NCBI GenBank assembly: GCA_039704465.1
Contig: JASFAU010000004.1
Span: forward strand, 62,001 to 126,000
Source of the DNA: Plasmodiophora brassicae
Taxonomy: Eukaryota > Endomyxa > Phytomyxea > Plasmodiophorida > Plasmodiophoridae
Direction of reading: 5' to 3'
DNA: 64,000 nt
The position numbers were made by a program, and so were the translations under genes. Positions 21,249-31,705 of this stretch are shown piece after piece. The first letter of the stretch is position 1. Each line of letters starts with the position of its first letter. The notes under the pieces are model-generated. The model searched no databases and was not told the DNA's origin. It worked only from the letters and a program-made list of their open reading frames with translations.

Positions 21249-21969
21249 TGAGATTCACGCGGCCCGACGTGCGGCGCCCCACGAAATATCTGAACTGGGG
21301 ACCGATGACGGTCCGGCCGCAGTTCGGCGCTGGTCGTGCAATGCGGATCGGGGTCGACGAACGCCGACGGAATGGCGGCGGACAGCGGACGCGCGACTGG
21401 CGCCCTTCCGTTGAGAGTGCAGGGACCAACCAGCACGATACTCGTGAGGATGTCCGTGGCAGTTCACCCTTCACGAATATCGCGATGAGTCCCTGCTCTT
21501 ACCGTCATGCCATTTGGGGTACGTACAGGTTGCTGGCGGCGCTCCAGCAAGGCGCCGAAGTGCTCCAGTTCGGGGTACGTACTGCGCAAACCCGCAGGTG
21601 CGCGCATTTTCGCGTAATTCCCGTCGGTGGACCACTGTGCGAACTGCAAGCGCCGCCGCAAGCGTCGCCGTGTCGAAGATGCGCCTGCAATCAATGACGT
21701 TGAGGCAGCTGAACGCCTGATGGATGCGAAGGCGAAGACCTAACAACCGACCCAGTTCTTCACGCGACCTGGCGAATGCTGTTCGTTATCTCGTTCAACA
21801 ATTCCGTAAGTCAGACGGGATCGGTGCGAAGAAGGCACAGTACATGATGTACTGTAGCCTTCGGGCCGCTTACTATGCTGACTCGGAAGCGCGTCATGCA
21901 GCTGAGCATGGTTGACCTGTACCATTTCGTCAACATGAGATTTCTCCATCCGCATGAGGAGACGTTGGT
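21249..21969 (-). other. Possible coding remnants upstream of the WGDF gene
   Basis: Minus-strand frames at 21464..21746 have coding-like stretches ('CRRIFDTATLAAALAVRTV' in one frame, 'STYPELEHFGALLERRQQ' in another). They do not join cleanly and match no family I know. They may be exons of a small gene or decayed sequence next to the inverted repeat. No RNA gene was seen. Confidence 0.2.
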
Positions 21970-22544
21970 ACGTGTTGTTCCTGTAGCGCTTGAGGACCGT
22001 GCTGCTTTGACACATACAGCTGTCGCCCTTGTCGTCCAGGATAACCCCCGGGCGATATGTTGCCTTGGTAAGGGACAATCGGGCCGACGACGGGACCTTG
22101 TCAGCGTGGACCCAGCGTCGGGTAGAGAGGTCGTAGGACGAGTTCATAGGTTGATCTGCCATTCCTGACAAGCCATACGCGGCGGCTGTGCTTGTCTCGA
22201 ACCAACACTCGAGAGTAAGACACCTCCACGAGGACTGTTCCTACATCTGCTGTCGATGGTGATCTTCAACGTTCGCGCCATCATCAACGATCTGTTCGGG
22301 GGCAAACTTCACGGTACACTAGACAAGCAAATTCGCGTATGGCTTGTCGGGAATGGCAGATCAACCTCTGAACTCGTCCTACGACTTCTCTACCCGACGC
22401 TGGGCCCACGCTGACAAGGTCCCGTCTTCGGTCCGCTTGTCCCTTACCAAGGAGCATCGCCCGGGGGTTATCCTGGACGACAAGGGCGACTGCTGCATGT
22501 GTCGAAGCAGCAAGGTCCTCCAGCTCTACAGGAACAACACGTAG
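21970..22544. repeat. Inverted repeat, arms about 210 bp, spacer about 154 bp
   Basis: Left arm 21970..22180 (acgtgttgttcc... gacaagccatacgc) is the reverse complement of right arm 22335..22544 (gcgtatggcttgtc... ggaacaacacgt), with scattered substitutions and a few small indels. The two arms therefore give near-identical open frames on opposite strands (both contain 'HADKVPSS', 'GVILDDKGD'). This is the shape of a foldback or MITE-like transposon, or of an inverted gene-fragment duplication. I found no transposase in the spacer. Confidence 0.85.
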
Positions 22545-22734
22545 CGGTAGAAATGACACTTCCATAGCAATGCATGAGATAGGGATGCCAGATGTCACTT
22601 GACGTCCGACTGGCACACGTACGCCAGCTCATGTGGCTCGTAATTCAGCAATTGTGAACACTCGCCTGAACGCCATTTCACCCAGCTTCGTCGCGAAATC
22701 ACTGGGAACGCTGAGTGGTACCTGCTCGTTACGA

Positions 22735-23061
22735 TCAACGCACACTGCGAACGCCTTTCCTGTTGGTGTATCGGCTCAGCCAGCCACGTGACGCGGATAA
22801 CGATTGTAGGCGTTTCGCGGGTTTCTTGTCCAGATCGTCGCCAAAGTCTTTCAGCACCTGATCGCGAAAATCACGAGCTTTGCACTGTAGAACGTCTCCG
22901 GTGATGTTGACATTGGGCGCGTCGATCTCGACACGTACCTGCCAGGCATAGAGCAGCAACCCGTCGATCATGGAGTAATACGATTCCATTTCCGCCACCT
23001 TCCTTTCCATCCCACCCACTGACTTTTCGCACAGTCGCCGAATCTCGATTTTCACCTTCAA
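22735..23061 (-). CDS. CENP-B/Tc5-type helix-turn-helix protein fragment
   Basis: 108-aa open frame with the pattern of the CENPB-type HTH that binds DNA in CENP-B and in pogo/Tigger transposases: 'LLLYAWQVRVEIDAPNVNIT', 'GDVLQCKARDFRDQ', an acidic linker, then 'SASRGWLSRYTNRKGV'. In family members the last block, S-x-GWL-x-RF/Y-x-x-R-x-G, is the recognition-helix region. No DDE catalytic domain follows: the frame stops at 22735. Upstream, 23086..23289 is open but unassigned. It is probably a transposon remnant or a domesticated DNA-binding domain. It lies 190 bp from the inverted repeat, which could be part of the same element. Confidence 0.6.
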   Translation of the reverse strand: MKVKIEIRRLCEKSVGGMERKVAEMESYYSMIDGLLLYAWQVRVEIDAPNVNITGDVLQCKARDFRDQVLKDFGDDLDKKPAKRLQSLSASRGWLSRYTNRKGVRSVR

Positions 23062-23511
23062 CCATTTCGTGCCCCCTGGAACAAATTATGTGCTTAAACC
23101 GAGGTTTAACTCTGTACCGGCGGATGCGACAGTCGCCCCAGGAAGACATGCTTCACCATCGTAGTCGAGCGGTTGAATCGTGACCGATCTGGGCTGCACC
23201 GACGCTGGTGAATTTGCACAGCTGAAACGATACCTGCCTGAACATGTCTCCAGTCGTACTACTGTCGACAGGCACGTGTAACAGTACATGGTGTCCAGTC
23301 AGAACTGATGTTGTTTAAATTATATACAGAGGGGGCGCGTGTTTGTGTGTGGACGCGAGGGCACAGAACTGACATGGAGGGCAACGTATTAGGGAATGCA
23401 CATGGGGCAGGGATCGGCGAGTGCCGCAGGATCCTTGTCGCAGAAATATAAGAATGTAGATACAGGGGGTGGGGAGACAGACAGCGACGACACGAGACCG
23501 CCCTGCCAGCG

Positions 23512-25000
23512 CTAGACCCGGTACGTCCGTACGACGTCCACGATTCGCTGTCTGCAGATCTGCAACGTCGTTCCTGTTAGACGCCATTGCGCGCACGATC
23601 GTTCACCGCTGCCTTACCGGGCATCGTTCGAGGTGGCTGGAGCATTCGACGCACGCGCACATGTGCCCACATTTGATAAGGACCGTGTTGATGACACGCT
23701 CGAAGCAGATGTTGCAGCGGTCGTTCTCCGGCGGGTCGGGTGTCGGGTCCTGCCCCGGCCGTGTTGCTGGCTGCGATTTGGGTGCTGACGACGTGGACGA
23801 CGGCAGATGCTCCTCGAGCTTCGCCCGCAGCCTGTCGATCTCGGCCCGCAGAACGGCCGTCTCCTCCTCCTCCTCCTTCTGCTTCAGCGTCTGCATCGTC
23901 CTCGACGGCGTGAACGGGATCGGTTTGCGATCTTTGCGGACGCCATGCTCCCAGACCTCCATGAACGAGCACGACCCGGCCGCCGACGTGAACGTTCCTT
24001 GCCCGTGCTTCTTGCCCGTTTCCCATCGTCCCTGGAACACGTCGCCGTTGGCGTAGTAGTACGTCCCGTCACCGCACTGGTCGGCATGGACCCACCACCC
24101 TTCGTACTTGTCGCCGTTCGCCCACTCGTAGACGCCGTACCCGTGGCGCCTGTCGTCCTGGTATTCGCCGATGTGCCTGTCGCCGCACGCGAACGTCTTG
24201 ATGCCCCGGCCATGCGCCTTGTCGTTCTCCCATTCGCCGTCGTATATGTCGCCGTTCGCCATGGTCTTCACGCCGTTCCCATGCATGCGGCCGTCCTTCC
24301 AGAATCCTTGGTACTTGTCGCCATTCGACCACGTGTACGTGCCGAACCCCTCGCGCTTGTCGAACGCGTACATGCCTTCGTGCAGGTCGCCGCAGGCAAA
24401 CTTCTTCACGCCGCGCCCGTGCGCCTTGTCGTCCTTCCACTCGCCCTTGTACACGTCCCGGTTGGCCATGTACTTGACGCCGTGCCCGCACATCTTCCCT
24501 TCCTTCCACTGCCCTTTGTACACGTCGTTGTTCGTCCACCGGTACACGCCATACCCTTCCCGTTTGTCCATCTGGTACAGCCCGTCGTGGCGGTCGCCGT
24601 TGGCGAAGATCTTCACGCCGTAGCCGTGCGCCTTGTCCTCCAGCCATTCGCCGTCGTACATGTCGCCGTTCGCCATCGTCTTCTTCCCGTGGCCCGTCAT
24701 CTTGCCGTGGGCCCAGTTGCCCTCATAGACGTCGCCGTTCGCCCATCGGAACACGCCGTAGCCGTGCATCTTCGACCCGAGCCATTCGCCTTCGTAGGAA
24801 TCGCCGGTCGCCCACGTGTACACGCCCTTGTGCGACTGCCTCGGGGACGGCGCCGCGTTCTCGTCGTTGACGATGTGGCCGCTGGCGCTGTCCTTCCACT
24901 GGCCGCCCGAACGCGTCGCCTGCTTGTTGCCCTGGGCCATGCGTTTGTTGCGGTGTGGGACGGCATCGCCGCTGGCAGTTGTGGGCTTCGACGCCTCCAT
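23512..25000 (-). CDS. MORN-repeat protein with C-terminal RING finger
   Basis: 476-aa predicted E3 ubiquitin ligase or membrane-linked scaffold. Exon 1 is 23618..25000, exon 2 is 23512..23559. From about residue 65, twelve MORN repeats of 23 aa follow ('YEGEWLGSKMHGYG', 'YEGNWAHGKMTGHG' and so on). After a short coiled-coil-like segment ('LKQKEEEEETAVLRAEI') comes a C3HC4 RING: 'CNICFERVINTVLIKCGHMC', then 'CVECSSHLERCP', completed only after splicing by 'ICRQRIVDVV'. The intron (GTAAGG..GCAG, 58 nt) splits the last zinc-ligand pair, CP|IC, so the unspliced frame seems to lack it. I place the start at the ATG at 25000. The open frame extends to 25564 but that part has a CA-repeat and low coding quality. 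MORN-RING fusions are known in apicomplexans and other protists. Confidence 0.87.
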
Positions 25001-25754
25001 CAGCGACGACGAATGGGTGTGTTGGTGGTCGTGGGGGTGGAGGCCGTTGCCGACTGGCACCCGGTAACGCCAATGGTGGTCGTCCCGGTTTCCCTCCCTG
25101 TGGGCGGCGGCGGCCTGCGAAAACGACCGACGACGACGACGACGATCGTAGGCGGAACGGCTGGCGTTGTTCTCGTTTGTGTGTGACCGGCACGACGACA
25201 GACCCGGTGTGCTGTCACAAATGGGTGCAGCAGCAGCCGCACTGTCAATGTCGTTGTTCCCTGGGACTGCACGCCCGCGCCCAAGCTGCAATTCGCGTTG
25301 CTGCCCGACCGACCGTACGCAGGTCCAGACGGCCACACACGCACACACACACACCCCGGGCGAGCGAACGACAACGAGCGACGATCGGGTTGTCGACCAC
25401 TTCCCTAAGTGCGAGGCCGCCCGCCACCGCCCCGCCAATCGGTCGCCGGGCGGGACGCCGCCGTTTTGCCCCGCCCGTCCCCCCTTCTGCGCCACTGGCG
25501 CCCGACTATGGGTTCGCACTGTCCCGGTTGCGCGTCGCCACTTGGGAACTGCATCTGAGTACATACAGTGCGGACAGCTGGCTATTTATGATGGGGCGAG
25601 CAACGGTGCGCTTCCAGAGACGCACCTGGCTGCTGCGTTGGCAGTGCCGTTTGGCGCAGAGCGTATATACGCTGGTGCACGATGGCGAGGATTGCCGGCG
25701 GTCCGTCCTCCCCAGTGTGTCTATACATAGACATGGCGGCCGGCGCGTGTAACG
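25001..25754. promoter_or_regulatory. Upstream region of the MORN-RING gene
   Basis: Upstream sequence of the minus-strand MORN gene and 3' flank of the next minus-strand gene. It holds a CA microsatellite near 25335-25352 and a perfect 14-bp palindrome AGCGTATATACGCT at 25659-25672 with a TATA-like core. No separate gene is supported. Confidence 0.4.
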
Positions 25755-28033
25755 TCATTGGCGCAGGGCGATGCGGACGCGTTTCATGAAGACATGGTCG
25801 GCGCGGATGTGTAACCAGTGCTGGATGGCGATGTTCGTCAGGGCGGATTGCTGCGCGTCGGTGACGGATCCGGCCACGTGGCGCGCGATGGGCGCCGGCG
25901 CGACGTCCGGCTGCATGAGACGGTCGTAATCGCCGGGGTCCAGGTCCAGGTCGATGCCTTTGAATTGCAACCACCGCGCACACGCTTGCTCGATCTTGCC
26001 AATGATGATGAGCAGGGCGCACAAGTTGAACTGTGCTGGGACGCTGTCTGTACCAACATGGGCGTCAACATCGGGAACGGACGACATGGGTTCGCACGGG
26101 CGCAAACCGGGATCGTGGAATACGGCCCACTGCAGGACGCTGACGGCTTCCTGCTTCCGACGTAAACATAATAAAGCCAACGACTTGTTGATGTACGCGT
26201 TGACCTGGAAGTACGAAACCTTGAGCGTCAACTGATGAACAGGCAATCGGGTTCACATACCTTGACGGAGACGTGCTCAGGTGGCGTCGCCAGGTCAGCT
26301 GATATAGGGATTGTGTGAACAACAATGCCGTCACAATAACCGCCTAGCGGCGTTACCTGACTTGGCACGCTTGAGAGGAGGGTCTGTCGATGTATGCGAC
26401 GCCGAGCACAATTCGAGAATGCGATCCAAACCCGCAATGCAGTCCTCGTAGTGGGATAACGCGAAATGCGCCTGACTCCTATACTCGAGCAACGGTACGT
26501 CGCTGGGAAACCTGTCTAGAAGACGCTGGGCACGATCTAAAGCGGACGCAGGGTCGTCGACGCATCGCAGCAGGAAATGGACGTACGATCTGGCGACGTC
26601 AACACTCTCAACGACCTGGACTGCGACGTTAGCAATACGCTGTCCCGCTGGAAGCTGGCGATTACGTTGGCGTGGCGTGAAAACAGTGTTGATCCAGCAA
26701 CAATGTCGGCCGTCATTTCGTAGCACCGGCACGCACGTTCAATGAGGGTATCGCGAGATATCGAAATCGTTGATGCATCCTACAGCAGTTCCTTAGCTTG
26801 TTCATCCTCGTTCAGTGGCAATGGTGTCATCACCTGGAGAAGGGCCTCGTAAATTTGGCAAGCGGCTGGGAATTCCTTTGATCGCTCCAGCAGAACGGCA
26901 ATGTTGAACGCGGCGTACGGCTCGACTTGAGGGTGTTGAATGGCGCGATGAAAGAAGGCCTGAGCGTCGATAATGGTGGAATTCTGCCCATGGCAGCACC
27001 CGATGAAGAAATATGCGAACGGACGCGTTCGGCGCCCGGCAGACGTGAAGTGGGCAACTGCGTCGTCGAATTCTCCAGAAGCGAACAGGCAGTACCCTGT
27101 GGAGATTCAGTGAACTTCAGTGAGTTTGACAGCACAGAAAAGGACGTGACCTCGAAGGAATGCACTATCGTTGCTATTGTCATCTATTACGTTGGCGAGC
27201 GTAGCGACAGCGGCCTGCGTGCCGTCATCAACACTGGATTCATCTTTCGGACGAAGGATTGTGCCGGAAACAGCAGCGAACACATTCCTCGACGATTCAC
27301 GAGCATTGCACGGCGACTGCAATGCCCAGCACAGCGAAAGCACTGCCGAGCAGAGCGGTATTTCGTCGTCACAGTTCACCAAGCAAGCAGCGTACAATCG
27401 CAGCAACCGCGACTGGACCGGGAACTTGCCCTGACAGGAACGGTTCAGATAGTGAGAGTACTGCGGCATGTCGGTTTCCCAACCCCGCTGCATGCAGAAC
27501 TGATGCGACCGGAGCGGTCCACATCGAAATCTCGGACGACGTCGACGATGGTTCCCAGTTGCGCTGCCGGCGACGCTCGGCAAAGCGGCCATGACACTGA
27601 CATATGGGTCAGGAAGTCCACAGCAGCACACGCATCGTGAAGCGAGCAGAGAAGAACTCGCGCAACATCGAACTGTGCTTCGAGGAATTCAACGGTCGCC
27701 GATCCAGAATCCTTCTCCAAGTACCATGTGCCTATGGACAAATCCCGACGATTAGGCCCAGCGACGGTTCACGTTCCAGGCGATCTCTACCGAGGATGTG
27801 ATCGCATTTTGAGATGACAAAGTGCACCATTTGCCGGACCTCGTCCCGGGTCTACATTGACGCGAATCAGTGCTGATGAGCGAGTCGTTAGATACGCCGG
27901 TCCCGACCAGCGACGACGCCAACCCCCGACTGATGTGACAGCACAGCGACCGTATCTGGACGAGCGGCGTCCCGGTCGCTGTCACAACCGCCCGCATCAG
28001 TGCGCCGACGTGCGACACTGCATCGGCGACCAT
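25755..28033 (-). CDS. Multi-exon TPR protein, tentatively FANCG-like
   Basis: Predicted helical-repeat protein of about 600 aa from at least six exons. Visible splicing: 'GLASSL' joins across a GTCGGG..TAG intron to 'TRDEVRQMVHFVISKCDHI'; 'DRLE' joins to 'RTWYLEKDSGSATVEFLEAQ'. Later exons give 'LFASGEFDDAVAHFTSAG', 'YAAFNIAVLLERSKEFPAA', 'YRSQAHFALSHYEDCIAGL', and the last exon (about 25755..26231) 'YINKSLALLCLRRKQEAVS' then 'FNLCALLIIIGKIEQACARW'. Order, spacing and the last two blocks resemble the TPR region of Fanconi anaemia group G, a DNA crosslink-repair core subunit of 622 aa; from memory only. It could be another TPR protein. The start is taken at 28033 (MVADAVSH); 28087 is an alternative. 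Confidence 0.45.
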
Positions 28034-28792
28034 GACGGCTCCCGAATGGATAGGTAGCCGGTCGGTCGGCTGCGACTGCCGGCGCAAAATTATTGCCGTC
28101 CAACGTCACGGGGGCCAGTGCAGCTGCACCCGGAAGCCGGGCGCCAGCTGCAGTGCTCGCAGACGCGGTTCAAGGTGACCTGAAGCGCACCTCCTGTCGT
28201 GATCTTCTGCTGGTTCCGTCGCGTGCAGTGTGATCCGGTACCCCTTGCCCGGACGAATGTGTCGCCTGGTTGCGCATCGCGCGTCACGGGCACCCGCGAC
28301 TTGCAACGCCTGCATCGTCGTCACCAGCCACCCATGTCGCCATCACCGTTATCACGCCCGCCATTGATCATCTGCGTCGTCGTATTTTCCTCAAACGCTG
28401 CAGTACACTGACAAAGAATCTACAGGAGAGACGTTATCCGGTAGCAATGGCCACCTTCCCCACACCTTCCCGGTATTGTGGGGCGTCTGCAGTTGACGAA
28501 TCGGCTGACAACGGCGCCCATCAGCGAATGTGTGCGCTCACATTATCGGAGGACGAAGTTGTTCGGCCTAGCGTTGACGTCAACTCATGGTGGGCAACCG
28601 CGTCCTGAATGAGAGTTCGCACATGCAGTATAAGCAGCTCCACCGTCAGCTGGCCCTGTTCTGAAAGCGGATTGGTGATTTCGAGTCGCTCATGATTCTC
28701 GATGAGCGAGCGCGCACCGAATTCTGTCCATCGATGATGCCGACACACTCATGGCTTTCATCGGTTTCAAGGTCATGCCGCCAGGCTCTCCC
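28034..28792 (-). other. Unassigned stretch with a coding-like minus-strand frame
   Basis: Between the TPR gene and an inverted repeat. A minus-strand frame at 28521..28748 reads 'GQLTVELLILHVRTLIQDAV' and could be a 5' exon of the TPR gene or of another gene. Frames at 28090..28324 are weaker. Nothing is recognised. Confidence 0.2.
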
Positions 28793-29038
28793 GTTGTTGT
28801 GCATCGTGACGATGCTGCCAAATTCTCACCGCGTTGGTCCAGTTCTGGACACAGGGCTCGGTTACACGATTCAGAATACGGCCCGCTCTGGTGCCTTGCA
28901 ACATGTACGATCACTGACAGCCGACGACAGCTGATTGCAGAGTTCGGACCGTTCCAGGCACCCGTTGAGAGGATAGAAGTAATCCAGAACTGGACCAACG
29001 CGGTGAAAATTGACAGCATCGTCACGATGCAGAACAAC
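28793..29038. repeat. Inverted repeat, arms about 56 bp
   Basis: 28793..28848 (gttgttgtgcatcgtgacga... ttggtccagttctgga) is the reverse complement of 28983..29038 (tccagaactggaccaa... cgatgcagaacaac) with about six mismatches. The spacer is 134 bp. It is probably the terminal repeat pair of a small non-autonomous element or a foldback remnant. Confidence 0.75.
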
Positions 29039-29174
29039 CAGTTGGCTTGACGGCAGAATGGCGCGCGGACATGGACGTTTGCTCGACTCGCGACAACGTC
29101 ACCAAGCCAAGGGCTCTGAGAAACATATCTGTACCAGCCCTTCTGTGCTCCGGAATTGATTGCACGTACCGGAT

Positions 29175-29214
29175 CCAGATTACCGGCGGGAATGAGTTCC
29201 CGGCGGTAATCTGG
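29175..29214. repeat. Near-perfect hairpin, 18-bp stem
   Basis: ccagattaccggcgggaa, a 4-nt loop tgag, then ttcccggcggtaatctgg; one mismatch in 18 pairs. It lies just beyond the 28.8-kb inverted repeat and has no T-run that would mark a bacterial-type terminator. Confidence 0.7.
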
Positions 29215-29302
29215 GTAAGCTGAAAGTTATGACAGGCGCAAAGGCGGACAACAGCCATCCACGAAGTGCACAATTACAGTGCAGGACCCACAGTGGGCAG
29301 AC

Positions 29303-29367
29303 CTGCGCTGGATGACAGGATGTGAATTTCGGCCCCTGTTGTCCCGGTGGGCCTGGCATCCAGCGCA
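29303..29367. repeat. Second hairpin-forming pair
   Basis: ctgcgctggatgacagg at 29303 and cctggcatccagcgca at 29352 are complementary apart from one or two positions, with a loop of about 32 nt. It forms a cluster with the 29.2-kb hairpin and the 28.8-kb inverted repeat. Confidence 0.6.
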
Positions 29368-29961
29368 CAGTTTATTTTTTAATGTCTGCTGAATGCATAT
29401 AGGAACCATCGGTGACATGCGTCGTGTTAATGTACAAACGACAGAACTGTCCCAGATGTCCCCCGATCATCTGGGTGTGACGTCGTCTTCCTGGCCGCGG
29501 ACCGCACCCGATTCTAAACGGAACGTATCAGGAACAGTGGACCAGAACTTGGAAATTGCAAGTCGAGTTAGACCCGGCCAGCGCTCTCAGGAGAGGTCGG
29601 CCATTTCGAGGCCGAAAAGGGTGTGGCATCGGTTGATGAACGCTTCGGAACGTGCACGAGCTGCTTCGGTTTAACGTGAGGAAGGAAAACCTTTGAGCTG
29701 CTGAATCATATGCGGGCATGAGATTTGAGGGGGTCTTTCCTCGGGAAATCATTTTGCATAACGCTAGCGACTCTCTGTTCCTGACGTAATCCGGCTATAT
29801 ATGAAGGTAAAATGGTCCGTCGAGTAAACCGGCCCCGCAGGCTGCACAAATTGCAAGTCGCAACTCGGCAAGTTACTCGACAATGAAACAACCAGCCACG
29901 TCTGGCCACTCCGGGGCGATTCTTGGAGAGACGGTGCGAGACGCGCCGGTCGCAGTTACTC
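29368..29961. other. Intergenic, no gene seen
   Basis: Short frames only. A TATA-like GCTATATATGAAGG occurs near 29792. Nothing else is supported before the GC-rich repeats upstream of the first secreted zinc-finger gene. Confidence 0.4.
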
Positions 29962-30060
29962 TCGCAGAGTCCCGCAGTCGGCCGTACGGGACAGGACCGC
30001 GCCCCGCAGTCCGTACGGGAGTAACGGGACAGGCCCGCGCCCCGCACCGTGCGGGGCGCG
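29962..30060. repeat. GC-rich tandem repeat upstream of zinc-finger gene A
   Basis: Degenerate copies of a unit close to CCGCAGTCCGTACGGGACAG followed by GACCGCGCCC. The same unit is found in three cleaner copies upstream of gene B and as an inverted palindrome upstream of gene C, always within about 150 bp of the start codon. It is a candidate shared promoter element. Confidence 0.7.
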
Positions 30061-30105
30061 CACGTCATCATTCATTAGACAAACCCGGTGTTGCTGAGTT
30101 GGACG

Positions 30106-30933
30106 ATGCAGGTGCTCCTGGGTATGTTGCTGTGTGCGCTGCTGCTGACGTTCCGGTCGGGCGTCCATCTTTCCGCTGCCGGAACTAACGACAACGACTG
30201 GGCGAACTTGTTCGACTTCGACAAGTTCGATGCCCGTCACCTTGTTGGCGCGGGTGGTGCAGCCATGGACCAACCGGGGTCTTCCGTTTATCGCACGGGC
30301 GACACCTGCCCAGACGACTACGTTAGCCAGCACGAGTTCGAGCATGGTAATGTGAATCTGATCAATTCGGAGATTCCTCCGACGAATCAGCCAGCATCGA
30401 TTCACCACGTAAAGCCCAGCCAAGCAACGTCATCACACGGGCTTTCAGGAAATTACAACCCCAAGCAATGCCAGTACTGTCAGCGGACGTTTACAAGAGC
30501 CAACGTTCGCGGACAACACGAGATGAACAGGTGCATCTTGCGAGGGCTTCCTGGCGCAATAGCGATCCGCTCAGCAGACGGGAGCCCCGCCGTACAATGC
30601 CGGACTTGCGGGCAGGAGTTTAAAAAGCAGAATTTATTTCGGCTTCACCAGGATGCGAATGGACACTGTCGTCTTCGCGAACAACCAGGCGTGGGTGACG
30701 ATTCCTTGCCGCAATGCCCGATCTGTTTCGCGACGTCTTTCGACACGTTTGGCTTCGTGCTGCACGCACACACCTGTCTCGCTCGAGTACAGATCCCTGG
30801 CGCTGAACTGTTGCAGACACGTGAGACGTTTGTCCTAAGATGCCAATCCTGCAAGAAGCCGTTTCTAACGGAGGACGGATTTCAGGATCACCTGAATCGC
30901 TGTCGATGGCGTACACGTGCCCAGCGTCCTTAG
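30106..30933 (+). CDS. Predicted secreted C2HC zinc-finger protein, copy A
   Basis: 275 aa, single exon. Residues 1-25 are a clear signal peptide: 'MQVLLGMLLCALLLTFRSG' then a small-residue cleavage region. An acidic linker follows ('NDNDWANLFDFDKF', 'MDQPGSSVYRTGDTCPDD'), then four zinc fingers of the form C-x2-C-x12-H-x3-5-C: 'CQYCQRTFTRANVRGQH', 'CRTCGQEFKKQNLFRLH', 'CPICFATSFDTFGFVLH', 'CQSCKKPFLTEDGFQDH', each followed by a late Cys. The fourth ligand is Cys rather than the usual His. A conserved 'RVQIPGAELLQTRETF' segment links fingers 3 and 4. No transmembrane segment follows the signal. A secreted or host-delivered nucleic-acid or protein-binding role is inference. The start is the ATG right before the signal; an upstream GTG is not needed. 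Family members B, C and D share signal, linker and fingers. Confidence 0.85.
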   Translation: MQVLLGMLLCALLLTFRSGVHLSAAGTNDNDWANLFDFDKFDARHLVGAGGAAMDQPGSSVYRTGDTCPDDYVSQHEFEHGNVNLINSEIPPTNQPASIHHVKPSQATSSHGLSGNYNPKQCQYCQRTFTRANVRGQHEMNRCILRGLPGAIAIRSADGSPAVQCRTCGQEFKKQNLFRLHQDANGHCRLREQPGVGDDSLPQCPICFATSFDTFGFVLHAHTCLARVQIPGAELLQTRETFVLRCQSCKKPFLTEDGFQDHLNRCRWRTRAQRP

Positions 30934-31519
30934 CACCCATGTGACATCAATACATGTTCTACATCGTTGACAGTGCAGCGCGCCGGGTGAGAGCGCGGCC
31001 GGTGGCGAACGTAGATTCGATCAGAATCTACCGCCAGTGTGCCTATCGGTCGTACCGCTCAAGCACGCGGCCCAGGTTCCTCTACGTTTCTGGACGGCGA
31101 ACTTTGTCGGTAATAACGATGGTCAGCAACGTCGTGGTCGTCTGGGCGTCATAAGACGCCGGCCACTATTACGAGTTCGATCTGGAGACGAAGTTGCACG
31201 ATGCCGCCCCACACCCACATTGTCATATTACGTGCAATAATATCGGTGCGACGTCAGCACCTGTCAATACACAGCTGCTGACTACCTACATAGGTTGACG
31301 ACCTCCTGCCTGTGGGTCAGTTCGTGGGTATCCCGGGGATCCATGTCAGACAACGATCGACGGAGCCAACGGGTGCTCGTATTCGACACCGTATGTATAA
31401 TAGTTTAGAGCTGACTGAACAATACAATGTTATCCAAACGGCACGGCCGGGGCGCTACTCGTCGCGGGATCGCGGCTGCTGCGGATCGTTCGCGTTGGCG
31501 TCGCTCGGTTTCGGTCTGT

Positions 31520-31705
31520 TCAGGTTCGGCGAAGCTCTTGTCGGGCGACAATAGCTTTTGCTTGATCAGCGATGGAGATTGTTTCTGTTATGCGCTGCTC
31601 GGCACGTTCGATTCGGTCTTCACGACGAGCTTGCCCCACGTCCACAATTCGTGGGTTGCACCAGAGCGCGTCAATCACGACGTTCAGGTCGTATGCAAAT
31701 GGCAA
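31520..31705 (-). pseudogene. Minus-strand frame conserved in both duplicated blocks, frame-shifted in block A
   Basis: In block B the minus strand at about 33880-33990 reads 'YDLNIVIDALWC' then 'ELWTWGKLVEKIES' to a stop. In block A the same DNA reads 'YDLNVVIDALWC' and then changes frame, because there is a small indel at 31652 (gggttgc against atttgc). It is unassigned and probably a gene tail carried along by the duplication and now decaying. Confidence 0.35.

Noticed and set aside
23807..25186. 459-aa plus-strand open frame with repeats
   Set aside because: The apparent repeats are the reverse of the MORN repeats; the MORN reading and the spliced RING support the minus strand.
25001..25564. 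N-terminal extension of the MORN-RING protein
   Set aside because: Open but contains a CA microsatellite and low-quality sequence; the ATG at 25000 directly precedes better coding sequence. Not excluded.
29175..29214. Rho-independent terminator
   Set aside because: The genome is eukaryotic and no T-run follows the hairpin.
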